From contig NZ_FNUY01000010.1 in NCBI RefSeq assembly GCF_900108245.1, forward strand, positions 62,001 to 126,000: 64,000 nucleotides of DNA, written 5' to 3'. Each line of letters starts with the position of its first letter. The stretch's first letter is position 1. The notes below the pieces were generated by a model. That model did not search any database. It worked only from the letters and a program-made list of their open reading frames with translations, and was not told the DNA's origin. Made by a program: the position numbers and the translations under genes. This document shows, piece after piece, positions 8,287-19,527 of this stretch. Origin of the DNA: Allobosea lathyri (GTDB taxonomy: Bacteria > Pseudomonadota > Alphaproteobacteria > Rhizobiales > Beijerinckiaceae).

Positions 8287-9621
8287 TCAAACCTGTCGTG
8301 GCGCCAGCGCGCCATCGCCGAAGAAGCCGCCCGGGCGCAGGATCAGCACCAGAACGAGCAGGGAATAAACCGCGATGTCGCGCGATTCGAGCGGCATCGT
8401 CGACGACCACACCACTTCGAACAGCGCTATGCAGAGCCCGCCGAGCGCCGCGCCGCTGACGGAGCCGATGCCGCCGAGGATAGCGGCGACCAATGCCTTG
8501 AGCCCGAGCGAGAAGCCGCCGGCAAAGCCCATGCCGCCATAGATCACCGTGACGATCACGCCCGCCATGCCGCAGGCGGCACAGGCGAGGATGAGCGCGA
8601 CATCGTGCACCCGCCGCGCTTCGACACCAAACAATGCGGCCGTGCGCGCATCGTCGGAAACCGCGCGCCAGGCCCGGCCATAGGCCGAGTATCTGAGCAG
8701 GAGGACCAGTCCGAGCGCCACGCCCAGCCCGCAGGCGGCAAGAACGAGTCCGAGCGGGTTTGCCGTGACGATGAAGCTTCCGGCCCGCGCCACCGCGATG
8801 GGCTCGTTGAAGACGGGCGGCAGCCAGCGCAATTCCGGCCCCTGGGCCAGTCGCAGATATTCCGACATGGCGATGGCAAGTCCGATGGTTGCGATCAGCA
8901 CCTGCTGGCCGTTGGACCGTTCGAGATGGCGCAGCACGAACCGCCCCATCGCAAAACCATGGAAGGCTGCGACCAGAATGGCCACGGCAAAGGCGACGAC
9001 GAGGCCCGAGGCCGGCGTCGAGACCGCAAGCGTGACCAGCAGCGCAACGCCGACGACGGAGGCCAGCGCTCCCAATGCTGCGAATTCGCCGAAACTCAGG
9101 ATGATGCGGCCGGTCAGCCCGTAGATCAGTGCGTAAGCCGAAGCGAGGAGAGCGTAGATCGCCGCCGAGGGCAGGGCGCTCATGGCCTGCTGGAGGCCGT
9201 AGGCGAGGGCGAAGGGAAGGACCGGCAGGTTTTCGCTGGGCTCCATGCCGGGGTCGGGCGGCGGCTCCGCCCTGTTCTCCAGATAGAAGCGCCGCAGCAG
9301 GTAGAAGCTTGCATCGCTCATCGGTCTGCCGTCGGAGGCAACGCCGATCAGCGCGCCGCGCTGGATCGCACCGCCTTCCCCGGCGAACAGGCAGTCGATG
9401 CTGCGCCTGCGGGTGGATCCCGAGCCGGACTGGCTGCGGTAGAACAGGCGCAGGGTATTAGGCAGCGGGCCGGCGGTGGCGCGCTCGATGGCGATGCGCG
9501 CCTCCGGCGGGTTGAGTGCCGGGATCGCCTGCCGGCACAGCCGCGTCTGGTCGGTGTCAAAGCCCTCGCCGCAGCCGGCGAGCAACAGCAGTGTCGCTAG
9601 AATCAGGGGCAGGGCGCGCAT
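8287..9621 (-). CDS. LivH-type branched-chain amino acid permease with N-terminal lipoprotein extension
   Basis: A 444-residue protein. The C-terminal 300 residues are a LivH-type ABC permease (SAAIYALLASAYALIYGLTG, FGEFAALGALA, LAIAMSEYLRL, GFSLGLKALVAAILGGIGS). Unlike ordinary LivH proteins (about 290 residues), it begins with a lipoprotein signal (LATLLLLAGC) and a region of about 110 polar residues with Cys in RRRSIDCLF. This N-terminal part would be outside the membrane, tethered by lipid. The start at 9621 is chosen to place the lipobox correctly. There is no livM, livG, livF or binding-protein gene nearby. It is followed closely by threonine ammonia-lyase. Confidence 0.8.
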   Translation of the reverse strand: MRALPLILATLLLLAGCGEGFDTDQTRLCRQAIPALNPPEARIAIERATAGPLPNTLRLFYRSQSGSGSTRRRSIDCLFAGEGGAIQRGALIGVASDGRPMSDASFYLLRRFYLENRAEPPPDPGMEPSENLPVLPFALAYGLQQAMSALPSAAIYALLASAYALIYGLTGRIILSFGEFAALGALASVVGVALLVTLAVSTPASGLVVAFAVAILVAAFHGFAMGRFVLRHLERSNGQQVLIATIGLAIAMSEYLRLAQGPELRWLPPVFNEPIAVARAGSFIVTANPLGLVLAACGLGVALGLVLLLRYSAYGRAWRAVSDDARTAALFGVEARRVHDVALILACAACGMAGVIVTVIYGGMGFAGGFSLGLKALVAAILGGIGSVSGAALGGLCIALFEVVWSSTMPLESRDIAVYSLLVLVLILRPGGFFGDGALAPRQV

Positions 9622-9661
9622 CGGGGCAAGACTAGCGCAAGATGCGGCTTGTCGCGCCATT

Positions 9662-9742
9662 GCCGTCATTGCGAGCGCAACGAAGCAATCCAGGAGGCGT
9701 AGAGCAAAGCGCTGGATTGCTTCGCTGCGCTCGCAATAGCGA
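9662..9742. repeat. palindromic repeat, family 'GTCATTGCGAGCG'
   Basis: The left arm (cgtcattgcgagcgcaacg, from 9664) and the right arm (cgctgcgctcgcaatagcg, to about 9742) are near-complementary, with gaagcaatccag and ctggattgcttc forming the inner stem. A second copy is at 54627-54703. It sits in the gap between hemB and the LivH-like gene. Confidence 0.85.
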
Positions 9743-9797
9743 CTTGACCAGTTACGACTTGGCCAATGACGACTTGGATTCGTCGAACGGGCGTGCC

Positions 9798-10901
<1,104 letters not shown>

Positions 10902-11143
10902 TCAGGCGGTCTCGTGCTGCGTGCGTCGCGTTTGATGCGCACGCTCCGAAATCCTCCATAGCACATAGGAACCGTTCCAAAACAGGGCGCATGGTCGCAA
11001 CGCCAGATTGCGCCGCGCGTCTGCCTTCGTCATCGGTGCCAAATCGCGCCGAGCCAAATCGCGCTGTGCATGGCCACGCGTTGACAAGCGTCGGCGCCCC
11101 GGCCCAGAACCGCCGCACAAGTTCGCTCAAGGGTACGTGCCGC

Positions 11144-12199
11144 ATGTCGCAGGACGCCGAGATCATTTGCGAGGTGCGGGGCGCCGCCGGCATCGTCCTC
11201 CTCAACCGTCCCAAGGCCCTGAACGCGCTGAGCCTCGGCATGGTCAGGGAGTTGGCGCGCGCGCTCGACGCCTGGGAAAACGACCCGGTGGTGACGCGTG
11301 TCGTCGTAACCAGCGCCAGCGAAAAGGCCTTCTCGGCAGGCGGCGACATCAAAGCGTTGCATGATCTCGGCCGCGCCGGCCAGTATGACGAGATGCTGTC
11401 CTTCTGGCGCGAGGAATACATCCTCAACGCGCGCATCAAGGCCTATTCGAAGCCCTACATCTCCCTGATCGACGGCATCGTCATGGGCGGCGGCGTCGGC
11501 ATATCCCTGCATGGCAGCCATCGCATCGCCGGCGACCGCTATCTCTTCGCCATGCCGGAGGTCGGGATCGGCTTCTTTCCCGATGTCGGCGCCACCTTCG
11601 CGCTGCCGCGACTGCCGGGCGCTGGTGGTATCTACCTGGCCCTGACGGGCGACAGGGTCGGTGCCCCCGATGCCCTGGCGCTCGGCCTTGCGACCCATGC
11701 CGTCCCGAGCGCGCAAATGGCGGAGCTGGCCGATGCGCTGACGGGCCGTGGCGCGCTCGACGACATCCTCGCCGGCTTCACTCATGACCCCGGCCCCCAA
11801 AAGCTTGCGGGCGAGCGGGCAACCATCGCCGAATGCTTCGGAGGCGCCAGCCTCGCCACCATCCTCCAGCGCCTGAAAGCAGCAGCCGAAGGCGGCAGCG
11901 CCTTTGCCGGAAAGCTGCTGCAGACGCTCGCCACGAAATCCCCGACCAGCATCGCGATCGCTTTCGAGCAGATGCGGCGCGGCGCGGGCCTCGATTTCGC
12001 CGAGGCGATGCGAACGGAATTCCGCATCGTCTCGCGCATCGCGCGCGGCCACGATTTCTATGAAGGCGTCCGTGCCGTCGTCATCGACAAGGACCATGCC
12101 CCGCGCTGGGAGCCAGCGACGATGGAAGCGCTCGATCCCGCCGCGATCTCTGCCTATTTCGCTCCGCTCGGGGCCGATGAACTCGTGCTGGAGGCGTGA
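11144..12199 (+). CDS. 3-hydroxyisobutyryl-CoA hydrolase
   Basis: A 351-residue crotonase-fold enzyme of valine breakdown. The oxyanion-hole motifs are in AFSAGGDIKAL and DGIVMGGGVGISLHG, and EVGIGFFPDVGATF is the hydrolase-type active-site segment with its Glu and Asp. The length exceeds plain enoyl-CoA hydratases, as expected for HIBYL-CoA hydrolases, with the C-terminal block SPTSIAIAFEQMRRGAG. The ATG at 11144 has AAGGG nine bases upstream. Its stop overlaps the GTG start of the next gene. A simple enoyl-CoA hydratase/isomerase role is the alternative. Confidence 0.88.
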   Translation: MSQDAEIICEVRGAAGIVLLNRPKALNALSLGMVRELARALDAWENDPVVTRVVVTSASEKAFSAGGDIKALHDLGRAGQYDEMLSFWREEYILNARIKAYSKPYISLIDGIVMGGGVGISLHGSHRIAGDRYLFAMPEVGIGFFPDVGATFALPRLPGAGGIYLALTGDRVGAPDALALGLATHAVPSAQMAELADALTGRGALDDILAGFTHDPGPQKLAGERATIAECFGGASLATILQRLKAAAEGGSAFAGKLLQTLATKSPTSIAIAFEQMRRGAGLDFAEAMRTEFRIVSRIARGHDFYEGVRAVVIDKDHAPRWEPATMEALDPAAISAYFAPLGADELVLEA

Positions 12200-12645
12200 G
12201 CTTGGGCCTGGGAGGGGATGGCGAGGTCCTGCGCGGCACGCGTGCAGGCGAGCAGGCAACGAAGACCGCCAAGACGCGCTGGCGGCTCGTGCTCGTCTGG
12301 CTGCTGCGGCTGCTTTCGGTGTTCTGGATGGCCAAGGGCCTGATGGCCTGGGCCGTGATCTTCGGGGTCAGCGGCGACGACCAGCCACCCTTCGAATCCC
12401 GTTTGCTCAGCTTCCAGGCGATCATCGTGTATTTCGCGGTGATCGACCTCGTGGCCGCCGTGGGCCTGTGGCTGACCAGCACCTGGGGTGGCGTTCTCTG
12501 GCTGCTGGCCGCTCTCAGCCAGATTCTTCTGGGCTTCTTCTTTCCTCGGTTCCTGCCTATGGCGCCGTGGATGTCGGGCGCCTATCTGGCCTTGATCGCG
12601 ACCTATTTTCTGGCGACCTGGGCGGCGGAGAATGAGGGCTCCTGA
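12196..12645 (+). CDS. DUF6163-like four-segment membrane protein
   Basis: A 149-residue membrane protein with hydrophobic segments at about residues 30-55 (LVLVWLLRLLSVFWMAKG), 75-95 (IIVYFAVIDLVAAVGLWL), 97-113 and 125-143. It starts at a GTG overlapping the TGA of the preceding hydrolase gene, so translation is probably coupled. A membrane protein of this kind is conserved just upstream of ldtR in rhizobia. I assign the DUF6163 family from memory of that context; the function is unknown. Confidence 0.72.
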   Translation: MSLGLGGDGEVLRGTRAGEQATKTAKTRWRLVLVWLLRLLSVFWMAKGLMAWAVIFGVSGDDQPPFESRLLSFQAIIVYFAVIDLVAAVGLWLTSTWGGVLWLLAALSQILLGFFFPRFLPMAPWMSGAYLALIATYFLATWAAENEGS

Positions 12646-12684
12646 CAGGCGTCGAATGGCTCGATTGCGTCCGGCCTTGGTAAT

Positions 12685-12706
12685 AAACGCTTTAGCTTAA
12701 GCGTTT
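12685..12706. promoter_or_regulatory. palindrome upstream of ldtR, possible operator
   Basis: AAACGCTT (12685-12692) is matched by AAGCGTTT (12699-12706) with a 6-base centre. It lies 147 bases before the ldtR start in a relatively AT-rich 207-base gap, the only such stretch nearby. MarR-family regulators commonly bind palindromes of this size and control their own gene; that LdtR binds here is inference. Confidence 0.4.
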
Positions 12707-12852
12707 CTGGCTTCACTTACGATTCACCCAAAGGGGTAAATCTCCGATTCATCCTGATATTTAAACTCGTTTTCATCCGTGCCGCCTATGGTGTTCTTCA
12801 GAAGCGGATCGGGAGTTTAATCCTGACCGATGCTCAACAGGCGGGATATACC

Positions 12853-13365
12853 ATGAAAGCGAGCGTAAAGACTTCAGCTGCTCCCAAGACGGAAGAAGCT
12901 GATCTGAATGTGAAGCCACTTTACCTTGAGTCTCTGACCCTGGTTGAACGGCTGCATCGGCGTCTTCTCGACGTCATCAAGGACGAGTTCGAGCGTCGTG
13001 GACGCGACGACGTCAACAGCGTCCAGGCGCTGCTGCTCTACAATATCGGCGATGCCGAGCTCTCCGCCAGCGAGTTGCGGACGCGCGGTTACTATCTCGG
13101 TTCGAACGTCTCCTACAACGTCAAGAAGCTGGTCGAACTCGGCTACCTCCATCATGCGCGGTCGCGCATCGATCGCCGCTCGGTCCGCATCAGCCTGACC
13201 GAGAAGGGCGCCGAAGTGCACAATCTCGTGAAGGGCGTCTACGACAAGCACGTCCGCACGGTCGAGCAGATCGGCGGAATCGCGCCTGACGATTTCGAGC
13301 GCATGAACAATGCCCTGTTGCGCCTGGAGCGCTTCTGGACCGACCAGATCCGCTACAAGCTCTGA
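12853..13365 (+). CDS. ldtR: MarR-family transcriptional regulator LdtR
   Basis: A 170-residue winged-helix regulator highly typical of rhizobial and Liberibacter LdtR, which controls L,D-transpeptidase genes and stress tolerance. The DNA-binding part is seen in ELSASELRTRGYYLGSNVSY followed by the wing RSRIDRRSVRISLTEKG. Terminal helices (RTVEQIGGIAPDDFERMNNA) form the dimer. The ATG at 12853 follows GGCGGGA. The L,D-transpeptidase gene lies 317 bases downstream, in the order known from relatives. Confidence 0.92.
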   Translation: MKASVKTSAAPKTEEADLNVKPLYLESLTLVERLHRRLLDVIKDEFERRGRDDVNSVQALLLYNIGDAELSASELRTRGYYLGSNVSYNVKKLVELGYLHHARSRIDRRSVRISLTEKGAEVHNLVKGVYDKHVRTVEQIGGIAPDDFERMNNALLRLERFWTDQIRYKL

Positions 13366-13682
13366 AATCGGCCGGTCCGGGCTCGCTTTCAGGCCGTCGA
13401 ACCGCTGACACTGCTCCCGGGCGCAAGCCTCGGGGGCTGTGCCGCGTTGCCCTCGCGTTGCCCTCTCCGGCAACTGTGGCACGCGCGCCATGCATGCGGC
13501 AGAAGGCTGGCATGCCCTAAATTCGCCGCTCTCATCACGCCACGTTAACCGTGCTACGACACCGTCGCCTGGATGGGCGCTGTTCGCGATCGCGGGCGCC
13601 GCCTTTTCGGCGACGTTTTCACGCGGCCCGCCGGTGAACGAAGTTGCGGCCCGCTATATGGGCGAAGTCAAAGAGGGAAGCG
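13366..13682 (+). other. 317-base gap between ldtR and the L,D-transpeptidase gene
   Basis: I see no convincing gene here. Short open frames lack ribosome sites. The stretch presumably carries the transpeptidase promoter; a region around 13540-13565 (cacgttaaccgtgctacgac) is the most AT-rich part but shows no clear -35/-10 pair. Confidence 0.4.
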
Positions 13683-14924
13683 ATGTCGAATATGAGCCTG
13701 ACCCGACGCGAAACCGTGCTCGCGCTGCTTTCGGGCGCTGCCACGGCAGCGTCAGTCCCGGCCTTCGCGCAGCAGGCGGAGTGGCGCCAGAGCTATGATG
13801 CCGGCGCGCGCAACGCGGTCGCTCGCTCTTCGACACCGATGCTCTCGCCCGAATCACTCCAGGCGACCGAGCAGGCCATCGTCGCCTATCGCGATCTTGC
13901 CGCCCGCGGCGGCTGGCAGCCGGTACAGATCGGCGACAAGCTCGCCATCGGCTCGCGCGGACCTGCCGTCATCGCGCTGCGCCAGCGCCTGATCATCACG
14001 GGCGATCTCGACGCCTCCGCCGGCACCAGCAACGTCTATGATTCCTATGTCGAGGCTGGCGTTCGCCGCTTCCAGTCCCGCGTCGGGCTGTCGACGACGG
14101 GTGCGATCAACCGCGCCACCGTCAACGCGCTGAACGTGCCGATCGACCGCCGCATCCGCCAACTCGAGACCAATGTGGTGCGCCTGCGTTCCTGGTCGGG
14201 CAATCTCGGCAACCGCTACGTCGTCGCCAACATTCCCGCCGCGATGGTCGAGACTGTCGAGAACGGCCATGTCGCGACGCGCCACGCTGCCGGCGTCGGC
14301 AAGATCGACCGTCAGTCGCCGCTGCTTCAGACCAAAATCCCTGAGATCAATTTCAATCCGACCTGGACGGTTCCTGCCTCGATCATCCGCAAGGATCTGA
14401 TCCCGAAGATGCAGAAAGAGCCGAACTATCTGACCGAGAACAAGATCAGGATCATCGGCCCCAGCGGCGAGATTCCGCCCGCCCAGGTTAACTGGCGCTC
14501 GGACGAGGCGACCCGCTACACCTTCCGCCAGGATCCGGGCGGCGATTTCAACTCGCTCGGCTTCGTGCGCATCAATATCCCGAGCCCTCACGGCGTCTAC
14601 ATGCACGACACGCCGGCCAAGGGCGTCTTCGGCGACGACTATCGCTTCGTTTCGTCAGGCTGCATGCGCGTCCAGAACGTGCGCGACTATGTCGCCTGGC
14701 TGCTCAAGGAGACACCCGGCTGGGATCGCGCCAAGATCGACGAGACGATCCTGTCGGGCGAGCGCGTCAACGCACGCATCAGCAATCCGGTGCCGTGCTA
14801 CTGGGTCTATGTCACCGCCTGGGCGACGCCCGATGGTGGCGTGCAGTTCCGCGACGACATCTACAACAAGGACGGGCTTGGACCCGCACCTGTGGCTCAG
14901 CTGCAGGGCGATCAGGATATCTGA
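13683..14924 (+). CDS. ldtP: L,D-transpeptidase (YkuD domain), LdtP-like
   Basis: A 413-residue periplasmic enzyme that forms 3-3 cross-links in peptidoglycan. A signal peptide (TRRETVLALLSGAATAASV, cut near AFAQQ) has a Tat-like RR. A peptidoglycan-binding domain spans about 85-155 (GSRGPAVIALRQRLIITGD). The YkuD catalytic domain follows, with the His of SPHGVYMHDTP and the catalytic Cys in RFVSSGCMRVQNV. The ATG at 13683 has AGGGAAG upstream; an earlier in-frame ATG would bury the signal peptide. It is the expected target of the neighbouring LdtR. A strong terminator follows. Confidence 0.92.
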   Translation: MSNMSLTRRETVLALLSGAATAASVPAFAQQAEWRQSYDAGARNAVARSSTPMLSPESLQATEQAIVAYRDLAARGGWQPVQIGDKLAIGSRGPAVIALRQRLIITGDLDASAGTSNVYDSYVEAGVRRFQSRVGLSTTGAINRATVNALNVPIDRRIRQLETNVVRLRSWSGNLGNRYVVANIPAAMVETVENGHVATRHAAGVGKIDRQSPLLQTKIPEINFNPTWTVPASIIRKDLIPKMQKEPNYLTENKIRIIGPSGEIPPAQVNWRSDEATRYTFRQDPGGDFNSLGFVRINIPSPHGVYMHDTPAKGVFGDDYRFVSSGCMRVQNVRDYVAWLLKETPGWDRAKIDETILSGERVNARISNPVPCYWVYVTAWATPDGGVQFRDDIYNKDGLGPAPVAQLQGDQDI

Positions 14925-14951
14925 TCGGCTGACGGCCTGAAGCGACCATCA

Positions 14952-14985
14952 AACCCCGGCCGTCGTGCCGGGGTTTTCGTTTTTG
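14952..14985 (+). terminator. rho-independent terminator after the L,D-transpeptidase gene
   Basis: AACCCCGGC (14952-14960) pairs with GCCGGGGTT (14967-14975), followed by a T-rich tail (ttttcgttttt). It lies 28 bases after the stop. Confidence 0.9.
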
Positions 14986-15142
14986 GGAGGTTTCGCGGGT
15001 GCGGCGCATGCCGTGCGGTCATGTCGCCCGCATCGGTGCTTGGAATGACCCGCTTGCGCATGCTACGCAGCCGGCGAACCGAGACCGCCATCTGCGCCCG
15101 ATCTGGCGGCCCGCGACGAGCCAAAGCGCCGAGGAGACAGCC

Positions 15143-16444
<1,302 letters not shown>

Positions 16445-16445
16445 G

Positions 16446-16489
16446 ACGGGGGCAGGCGGCGGTCGCCTCGCGCGCCGCCGCCCGTTTCT
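16446..16489 (+). terminator. possible weak terminator after glyA
   Basis: acggg (16446-16450) pairs with cccgt (16481-16485), and an inner cggcgg pairs with ccgccg; a short tttct follows. The stem is interrupted, so read-through into nrdR is likely. Confidence 0.4.
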
Positions 16490-16515
16490 GTCCAACTCAC
16501 CTTTGAGAACCCGCC

Positions 16516-17013
16516 ATGCGCTGTCCTTATTGCGGTTCCCTCGACACGCAGGTGAAGGATTCCCGTCCCACCGACGATTCCGCCTCGATTCGCCGCCGCC
16601 GGGTCTGCCCCGATTGCGGCGGCCGTTTCACGACCTTCGAGCGCGTGCAGCTGCGCGAGCTGACGGTGGTCAAGCGTTCCGGCCGGCGCACCGCCTTCGA
16701 CCGCGACAAGCTCCAGACCTCGATCGATATCGCGCTGCGCAAGCGCGCGGTTGCGCCCGAGCGCGTCGAGCGCATGGTCAACGGCATCGTGCGCCAGCTC
16801 GAAAGCTCGGGTGAGGCCGATATCGCGAGTTCCGCCATCGGCGAACTCGTCATGGAGGGCCTGAAGGCGCTCGACGATGTCGCCTATGTCCGCTTCGCGT
16901 CGGTCTACAAGAATTTCCGCGAAGCCCGTGATTTTGAAGAGATTCTCGGCCAGCTCAGTGCCGATGAGGAGGAGGGCGCAGTCGCGCCGTCGCCAGTCCG
17001 CAACGATGACTGA
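16516..17013 (+). CDS. nrdR: transcriptional repressor NrdR
   Basis: A 165-residue repressor of ribonucleotide reductase genes that senses ATP/dATP. The N-terminal zinc ribbon has two CxxC pairs ([17 protein letters not shown] and VCPDCGGRF), followed by the ATP-cone domain from about residue 49 ([16 protein letters not shown]). Length is close to the family norm, with a short acidic tail. Its stop overlaps the ribD start (ATGACTGA), so the two are translationally coupled. Confidence 0.96.
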   Translation: MRCPYCGSLDTQVKDSRPTDDSASIRRRRVCPDCGGRFTTFERVQLRELTVVKRSGRRTAFDRDKLQTSIDIALRKRAVAPERVERMVNGIVRQLESSGEADIASSAIGELVMEGLKALDDVAYVRFASVYKNFREARDFEEILGQLSADEEEGAVAPSPVRNDD

Positions 17014-18139
17014 CAGTAGCGCGATCGATCGCGCCTTCATGCGGCAGGCCCTCGATTTCGGGGCGCGCGGGCAGGGCACGACCTGGCCAAATCCTTGTGT
17101 CGGCGCCGTCGTCACGCAGGATACGCAAGACGGTCCCGTCATCGTCGCGCGCGGGCATACGCAGCCCGGCGGCAGGCCGCATGGCGAGGCGAATGCGTTC
17201 GACCGGGCCGGGCCGAACGCTGCTGCCGGCGGCACGCTCTACGTCACCCTCGAACCCTGCTCCCATCGCACCATCCGCGCCGCCACGCCTTGCGTCGAGC
17301 GCTCGATCCTGGCCGGGGTGAAACGGGTCGTGGCCGCAATGGCCGATCCGAACCCGCGGTTTCGCGGGCTCGGCTTCGCGCTGCTGCGGACGGCCGGGAT
17401 AGCGGTGACGACAGGTGTCCTGGAGGGCGAGGCGCAGCGCACCCATCGCGGCCATGTGCTGCGCGTCACGCAGGGGCGGCCGATGGTGACCTTCAAGGTC
17501 GCGCGCACCGCTGACGGCTATGCAGGCGGGGCCGGCAACGAGCGTATCGCCGTATCCTGTCCCGCGGCCAATGGCTGGGTCCACCTAAAGCGCGCCCATC
17601 ACGACGCGATCATGCTCGGCATCGGCTCCGTACTGGCCGACGATCCGCTGCTGAGCGTGCGCCTGCCCGGCATGGCGGCCCGCTCGCCGATCCGCGTCAT
17701 TCTCGATTCGGCCCTTCGCCTGCCGCTGCACGCTCAGCTTGTGCGGACGGCTGGCGAAATCCCAGTCTGGGTCATTGCAGCAGAATCGGCACCGGTCGAT
17801 CGCGAACTGGCGCTGGTCGCGGCCGGTATCGAGGTCATGCGCGTCTCGGCAGGCCCCGACGGCCATCTCGACCTCGGCGAAGCGTTGCGCCTGCTGGGTA
17901 CGCGCGGGATCACCCGCGTCTTTTCGGAAGGCGGCCCGACCATCGCCGAGAAGCTGGCTGTGGCGGGGCTCGTCGACGAGGTCATCGTCTCGACCTCGCC
18001 AAATTCGCTGGGGCGTCCCGGCGTTGTCGCCATACGTCCCGGTCTTGCGGGATTGCTGGCCAATAGAGATGTTTACGCCCTGATCGAGACCGGGTTGATC
18101 GGTCACGACCATTTCGAGCATTTTGAGAGGACAGGCTGA
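17006..18139 (+). CDS. ribD: bifunctional riboflavin biosynthesis deaminase/reductase RibD
   Basis: A 377-residue enzyme for the second and third steps of riboflavin synthesis. The N-terminal deaminase (about 10-150) shows [11 protein letters not shown], then the zinc site. The reductase domain follows ([50 protein letters not shown]). Two features are unusual: the usual HAE is HGE (RPHGEANAF), and the spacing between the two zinc Cys ([14 protein letters not shown]) is two residues longer than in typical RibD (CSHHGRTPPC). The ATG at 17006 overlaps nrdR. Confidence 0.93.
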   Translation: MTDSSAIDRAFMRQALDFGARGQGTTWPNPCVGAVVTQDTQDGPVIVARGHTQPGGRPHGEANAFDRAGPNAAAGGTLYVTLEPCSHRTIRAATPCVERSILAGVKRVVAAMADPNPRFRGLGFALLRTAGIAVTTGVLEGEAQRTHRGHVLRVTQGRPMVTFKVARTADGYAGGAGNERIAVSCPAANGWVHLKRAHHDAIMLGIGSVLADDPLLSVRLPGMAARSPIRVILDSALRLPLHAQLVRTAGEIPVWVIAAESAPVDRELALVAAGIEVMRVSAGPDGHLDLGEALRLLGTRGITRVFSEGGPTIAEKLAVAGLVDEVIVSTSPNSLGRPGVVAIRPGLAGLLANRDVYALIETGLIGHDHFEHFERTG

Positions 18140-18786
18140 TGTTCACCGGCATCGTCACCGCCATCGGCACGGTTGTGGAGGCCGAAAGCAAGGGCCCGAG
18201 CCTGAAGCGTCTCGCCATCGCCAGCCCCTATGACGCCGCCGGCATCGAGATCGGCGCCTCCATCGCCTGCGCCGGCGTCTGCCTCACCGTCACGGCCCTG
18301 CGTCCGCGCAACGATGGCCAGCCGGGCTGCATCTTCCAGGTCGAGGCCGCTGCCGAGACGCTGTCCAAGACGCTGGTGGGCGATTGGCAGCCGGGCACCG
18401 CGGTCAATCTGGAGCGCTCGCTCAAGGTCGGGGACGAGCTCGGCGGCCACCTCGTCGCCGGCCATGTCGACGGCGTCGCAAGGATCTTGACGATCGATCC
18501 GATTGCCGCCGATCCCGATGCACCATGGGGCGCGACGGCGCGCTTTCACATCCGCGCGCCGCAGGGACTTTCTTCCTTTATCGCAACCAAGGGCTCGATC
18601 TGCCTCGACGGGACCTCGCTGACCGTCAACGGCGTCGAGGGAGATGTCTTCACGGTGCTGCTGATTCCGCACTCCTTCAGCGTCACCACCTGGGGCGAAC
18701 GCAAGGCGGGCGATCCCATCCATATCGAGGTCGATTTGATGGCCCGTTACGCCGCGCGGCTTGCAGAGGCGCGTCGGGAGGGCTAA
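18139..18786 (+). CDS. ribE: riboflavin synthase alpha subunit
   Basis: A 215-residue enzyme that turns two 6,7-dimethyl-8-ribityllumazine molecules into riboflavin. It has the expected two lumazine-binding barrels, the first starting [12 protein letters not shown], the second with GGHLVAGHVDGVARI near residue 95. SICLDGTSLTVNGVEGDVF and LIPHSFSVTTWGERKAGD are diagnostic. The start overlaps the ribD stop by one base (TGATG). A palindromic repeat separates it from ribH. Confidence 0.96.
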   Translation: MFTGIVTAIGTVVEAESKGPSLKRLAIASPYDAAGIEIGASIACAGVCLTVTALRPRNDGQPGCIFQVEAAAETLSKTLVGDWQPGTAVNLERSLKVGDELGGHLVAGHVDGVARILTIDPIAADPDAPWGATARFHIRAPQGLSSFIATKGSICLDGTSLTVNGVEGDVFTVLLIPHSFSVTTWGERKAGDPIHIEVDLMARYAARLAEARREG

Positions 18787-18802
18787 GAGCCCGTTTCAAC
18801 TC

Positions 18803-18916
18803 AGCCCTCATCCTGAGGAGCCGCGGAACGCGGCGTCTCGAAGGATGCTTCCAGTGCGCGCTGGAGCATCCTTCGAGACGCCATTTCTGCCGAAATGGCT
18901 CCTCAGGATGAGGGCT
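18803..18916. repeat. palindromic repeat, family 'CCTCATCCTGAGGAGC', copy 1
   Basis: Left arm agccctcatcctgaggagc (from 18803) and right arm gctcctcaggatgagggct (to 18916), with an inner pair cgtctcgaaggatg / catccttcgagacg. Two related copies are at 51852-52188 (interrupted) and 58841-58960. It lies inside the rib operon, between ribE and ribH, and as RNA would form a long hairpin that may affect transcript stability. Confidence 0.9.
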
Positions 18917-18972
18917 GTAAGTGCTTTGGGCTCTGCTGGCCCGGTGCCCTTCGTATTCAGAGGACAAGAACC

Positions 18973-19527
18973 ATGGCCGGACCCCGGCAGATCTCGGCCG
19001 ACAAGGCCGCAACTCCTGCCGTCTCGCTGGACGGCGCCCGCGTGCTCGTCATCGAGGCGCGCTTCTACGACAAGCTCGCCGATGAATTGCTGGAGGGTGC
19101 GCTGGCCGTGCTCGACAAGGCCGAGTGCCGCGTCGATGTGGTCACCGTGCCCGGCGCATTGGAAATTCCCTCGGCCATCATCATCGGCATGCGCGCGGCC
19201 GACGAGTCGGTCGACCCTTACGAGGCGGTGATCGCGCTCGGCACGGTCATTCGTGGCGAGACCGGCCATTACGACATCGTCGCCGGCGAAAGCTCGCGCG
19301 CGTTGATGGACATCTCCGTGGCCTTCGCCCTGCCGCTCGGCAACGGCATCCTGACCGTCGAGAACGAGGCGCAGGCCTGGGCTCGCGCCAACCGTTCCGA
19401 GATGGACAAGGGCGGCGGTGCGGCTGAAGCGGCGCTTGCCGTGCTACGGTACAAGCGCTCGCTGGCGGAGCAATCCAGTCTTCCTGCCAGCCTTCCTGCC
19501 AGCCTTCCTGCGGAGCAACTGAAGTGA
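18973..19527 (+). CDS. ribH: 6,7-dimethyl-8-ribityllumazine synthase
   Basis: A 184-residue enzyme that makes the lumazine substrate of riboflavin synthase. The fold is seen in [50 protein letters not shown] and [17 protein letters not shown]; the His of RGETGHYD is catalytic. The C-terminus carries an extra low-complexity tail with three SLPA units, encoded by a 12-bp tandem repeat (cttcctgccagc, about 19484-19510), which looks like slippage. The stop overlaps the GTG of nusB. Confidence 0.95.
   Translation: MAGPRQISADKAATPAVSLDGARVLVIEARFYDKLADELLEGALAVLDKAECRVDVVTVPGALEIPSAIIIGMRAADESVDPYEAVIALGTVIRGETGHYDIVAGESSRALMDISVAFALPLGNGILTVENEAQAWARANRSEMDKGGGAAEAALAVLRYKRSLAEQSSLPASLPASLPAEQLK

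Noticed and set aside
18787-18972. FMN riboswitch for the riboflavin genes
   Set aside because: None of the conserved RFN segments (AGGAUAU, CCGAC.GGU) is seen before ribE or ribH; the gap holds a palindromic repeat.
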